Positions 44,842-45,389 of a stretch of DNA of 45,389 bases are shown in pieces. Under the pieces are notes generated by a model, which did not search any database, was not told where the DNA came from, and worked only from the letters and a program-made list of their open reading frames with translations. Source of the stretch: Fragilariopsis cylindrus CCMP1102. Its lineage: Eukaryota > Bacillariophyta > Bacillariophyceae > Bacillariales > Bacillariaceae. The stretch is taken from assembly GCA_900095095.1 (NCBI GenBank), contig FMBT01000133.1:1-45389 (forward strand). Direction: 5' to 3'. The first letter of the stretch is position 1. Each line of letters opens with the position of its first letter. The position numbers were made by a program, and so were the translations under genes.

Positions 44842-45389
44842 TTAAAAGTCTCCCCGAATCGCCGCTTGTTGTTCGGCTAAGTCACGTTGTTCACGACGCC
44901 ATTCCTTTTCAAGTGGTTGTAAAAATTTCTTTTCAAAAATCTCGAAGTATCCCTTAAGACTTGTTTTTTCCCATTCATGTTGAGGTACAACAATCTTCTT
45001 CGTTTTCTTCCTCGTATCATTTTCATTGTTTTCGTTTCCGTCGTCTCCTTCTTCTTCTTCGTTGACGTCGTCGTTTTTGTTGCTAGTTGTGTTGTTTTTG
45101 TGATACTCATTCAATTCGGTAGCTAATTGAGCTATAGTCGGAACGGCGAATGGATTAAAGTCGTTGTTAATATCCATTGCATCTGGATCGATTGGGACAC
45201 AAACTCGTCCAGTTTTTGGATGGACACAAAATGGTGATTTCAGTAAATGATTTTGCATCTTTGATACATTAATATCCAATCTTGGATATGTGTATTTGAA
45301 AACAATTTCCATTGGCCACATCCAAACTTTTAACGTTTCGCTATCATGACTTGACGACGATGCTTTGGAACGTTTGTTGTTGTTGTTTT
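44842..45389 (-). CDS. PRIM1: DNA primase small (catalytic) subunit, C-terminal part (runs off the right edge)
   Basis: The open minus-strand frame enters from the right edge (codon start at 45387) and ends at TAA 44842-44844, so about 181 residues are visible. The conserved end of eukaryotic/archaeal PriS is clear: [40 protein letters not shown] followed by IDP, then [19 protein letters not shown]. Asp/Glu/Asn-rich insertion follows before the last helix ([20 protein letters not shown]). The catalytic Asp triad and zinc site lie outside the window. Primase makes the RNA primer of the polymerase alpha complex in the nucleus. The internal ATG at 45321 lies within the conserved block and is not the start. 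Confidence 0.9.
   Translation of the reverse strand, partial: NNNNKRSKASSSSHDSETLKVWMWPMEIVFKYTYPRLDINVSKMQNHLLKSPFCVHPKTGRVCVPIDPDAMDINNDFNPFAVPTIAQLATELNEYHKNNTTSNKNDDVNEEEEGDDGNENNENDTRKKTKKIVVPQHEWEKTSLKGYFEIFEKKFLQPLEKEWRREQRDLAEQQAAIRGDF

Noticed and set aside
1-45389. tRNA or other structured RNA genes
   Set aside because: I looked for T-arm (GGTTCRAATCC) and A/B-box patterns and found no set that folds into a cloverleaf; a covariance search was not possible.

Overview
This window is nuclear DNA of a photosynthetic stramenopile, most likely a raphid pennate diatom of the Fragilariopsis / Pseudo-nitzschia / Nitzschia kind. The evidence is a red-lineage light-harvesting protein (Lhcr type) with a bipartite ASAFAP plastid presequence, a second presequence with a similar TAF motif, a secreted Pro-Ser repeat protein of the type common in diatoms, a sulfolipid synthase, small spliceosomal introns (about 86-400 nt) and AT-rich DNA with many Asn/Asp/Ser/Thr/Gln homopolymers. 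The genus is inference.

Layout. 0-1 kb: 5' part of an SPX-domain gene (-), running off the left edge. 1.6-3.4 kb: unrecognised low-complexity protein. 4.1-5.9 kb: N-terminal asparagine amidohydrolase (NTAN1). 6.6-7.6 kb (-): plastid-targeted protein with two ABM (IsdG-like) domains. 7.9-8.9 kb: BTB/T1 protein. 9.2-9.7 kb (-): small unknown. 10.4-11.4 kb: secreted coiled-coil protein. 12.7-14.0 kb: glutathione S-transferase-like gene. 14.3-17.8 kb (-): secreted protein with three cysteine-rich repeats, PSxPS repeats and a tandemly duplicated exon-intron unit. 19.3 kb: possible small membrane protein. 19.7-21.2 kb (-): sulfoquinovosyltransferase SQD2. 21.6-23.4 kb (-): six-exon 3-hydroxyacyl-CoA dehydrogenase, divergent from 23.9-24.7 kb mitochondrial ATP synthase subunit d. 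25.2-27.2 kb (-): one or two frame-disrupted unknown genes. 27.8-39.4 kb: the checkpoint kinase ATR with at least five introns. 39.6-40.7 kb (-): secretory alpha/beta hydrolase. 42.3-43.4 kb (-): Lhcr. 43.8-44.5 kb: protein with 23-residue (STPR-like) repeats. 44.8 kb to the right edge (-): C-terminal part of DNA primase small subunit.

The genes serve ordinary nuclear, plastid and mitochondrial functions and do not form one pathway. ATR and primase are both replication genes, LHCR and SQD2 both serve thylakoids, and HADH and ATP synthase d are a divergent mitochondrial pair.

The most unusual property is a repeated loss of reading frame by one base, nearly always in the same direction, inside genes that are otherwise well conserved (ATR, SQD2, the secreted protein at 10.4 kb). 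Exon lengths become multiples of three if one base is added at each inferred slip (five in ATR, five in SQD2). Several slips fall at the same short context, CGAG. Residual assembly errors are the simplest explanation; pseudogenes or a decoding or editing phenomenon must be tested against reads and transcripts. I found no tRNA, rRNA, CRISPR array, transposase or reverse transcriptase.
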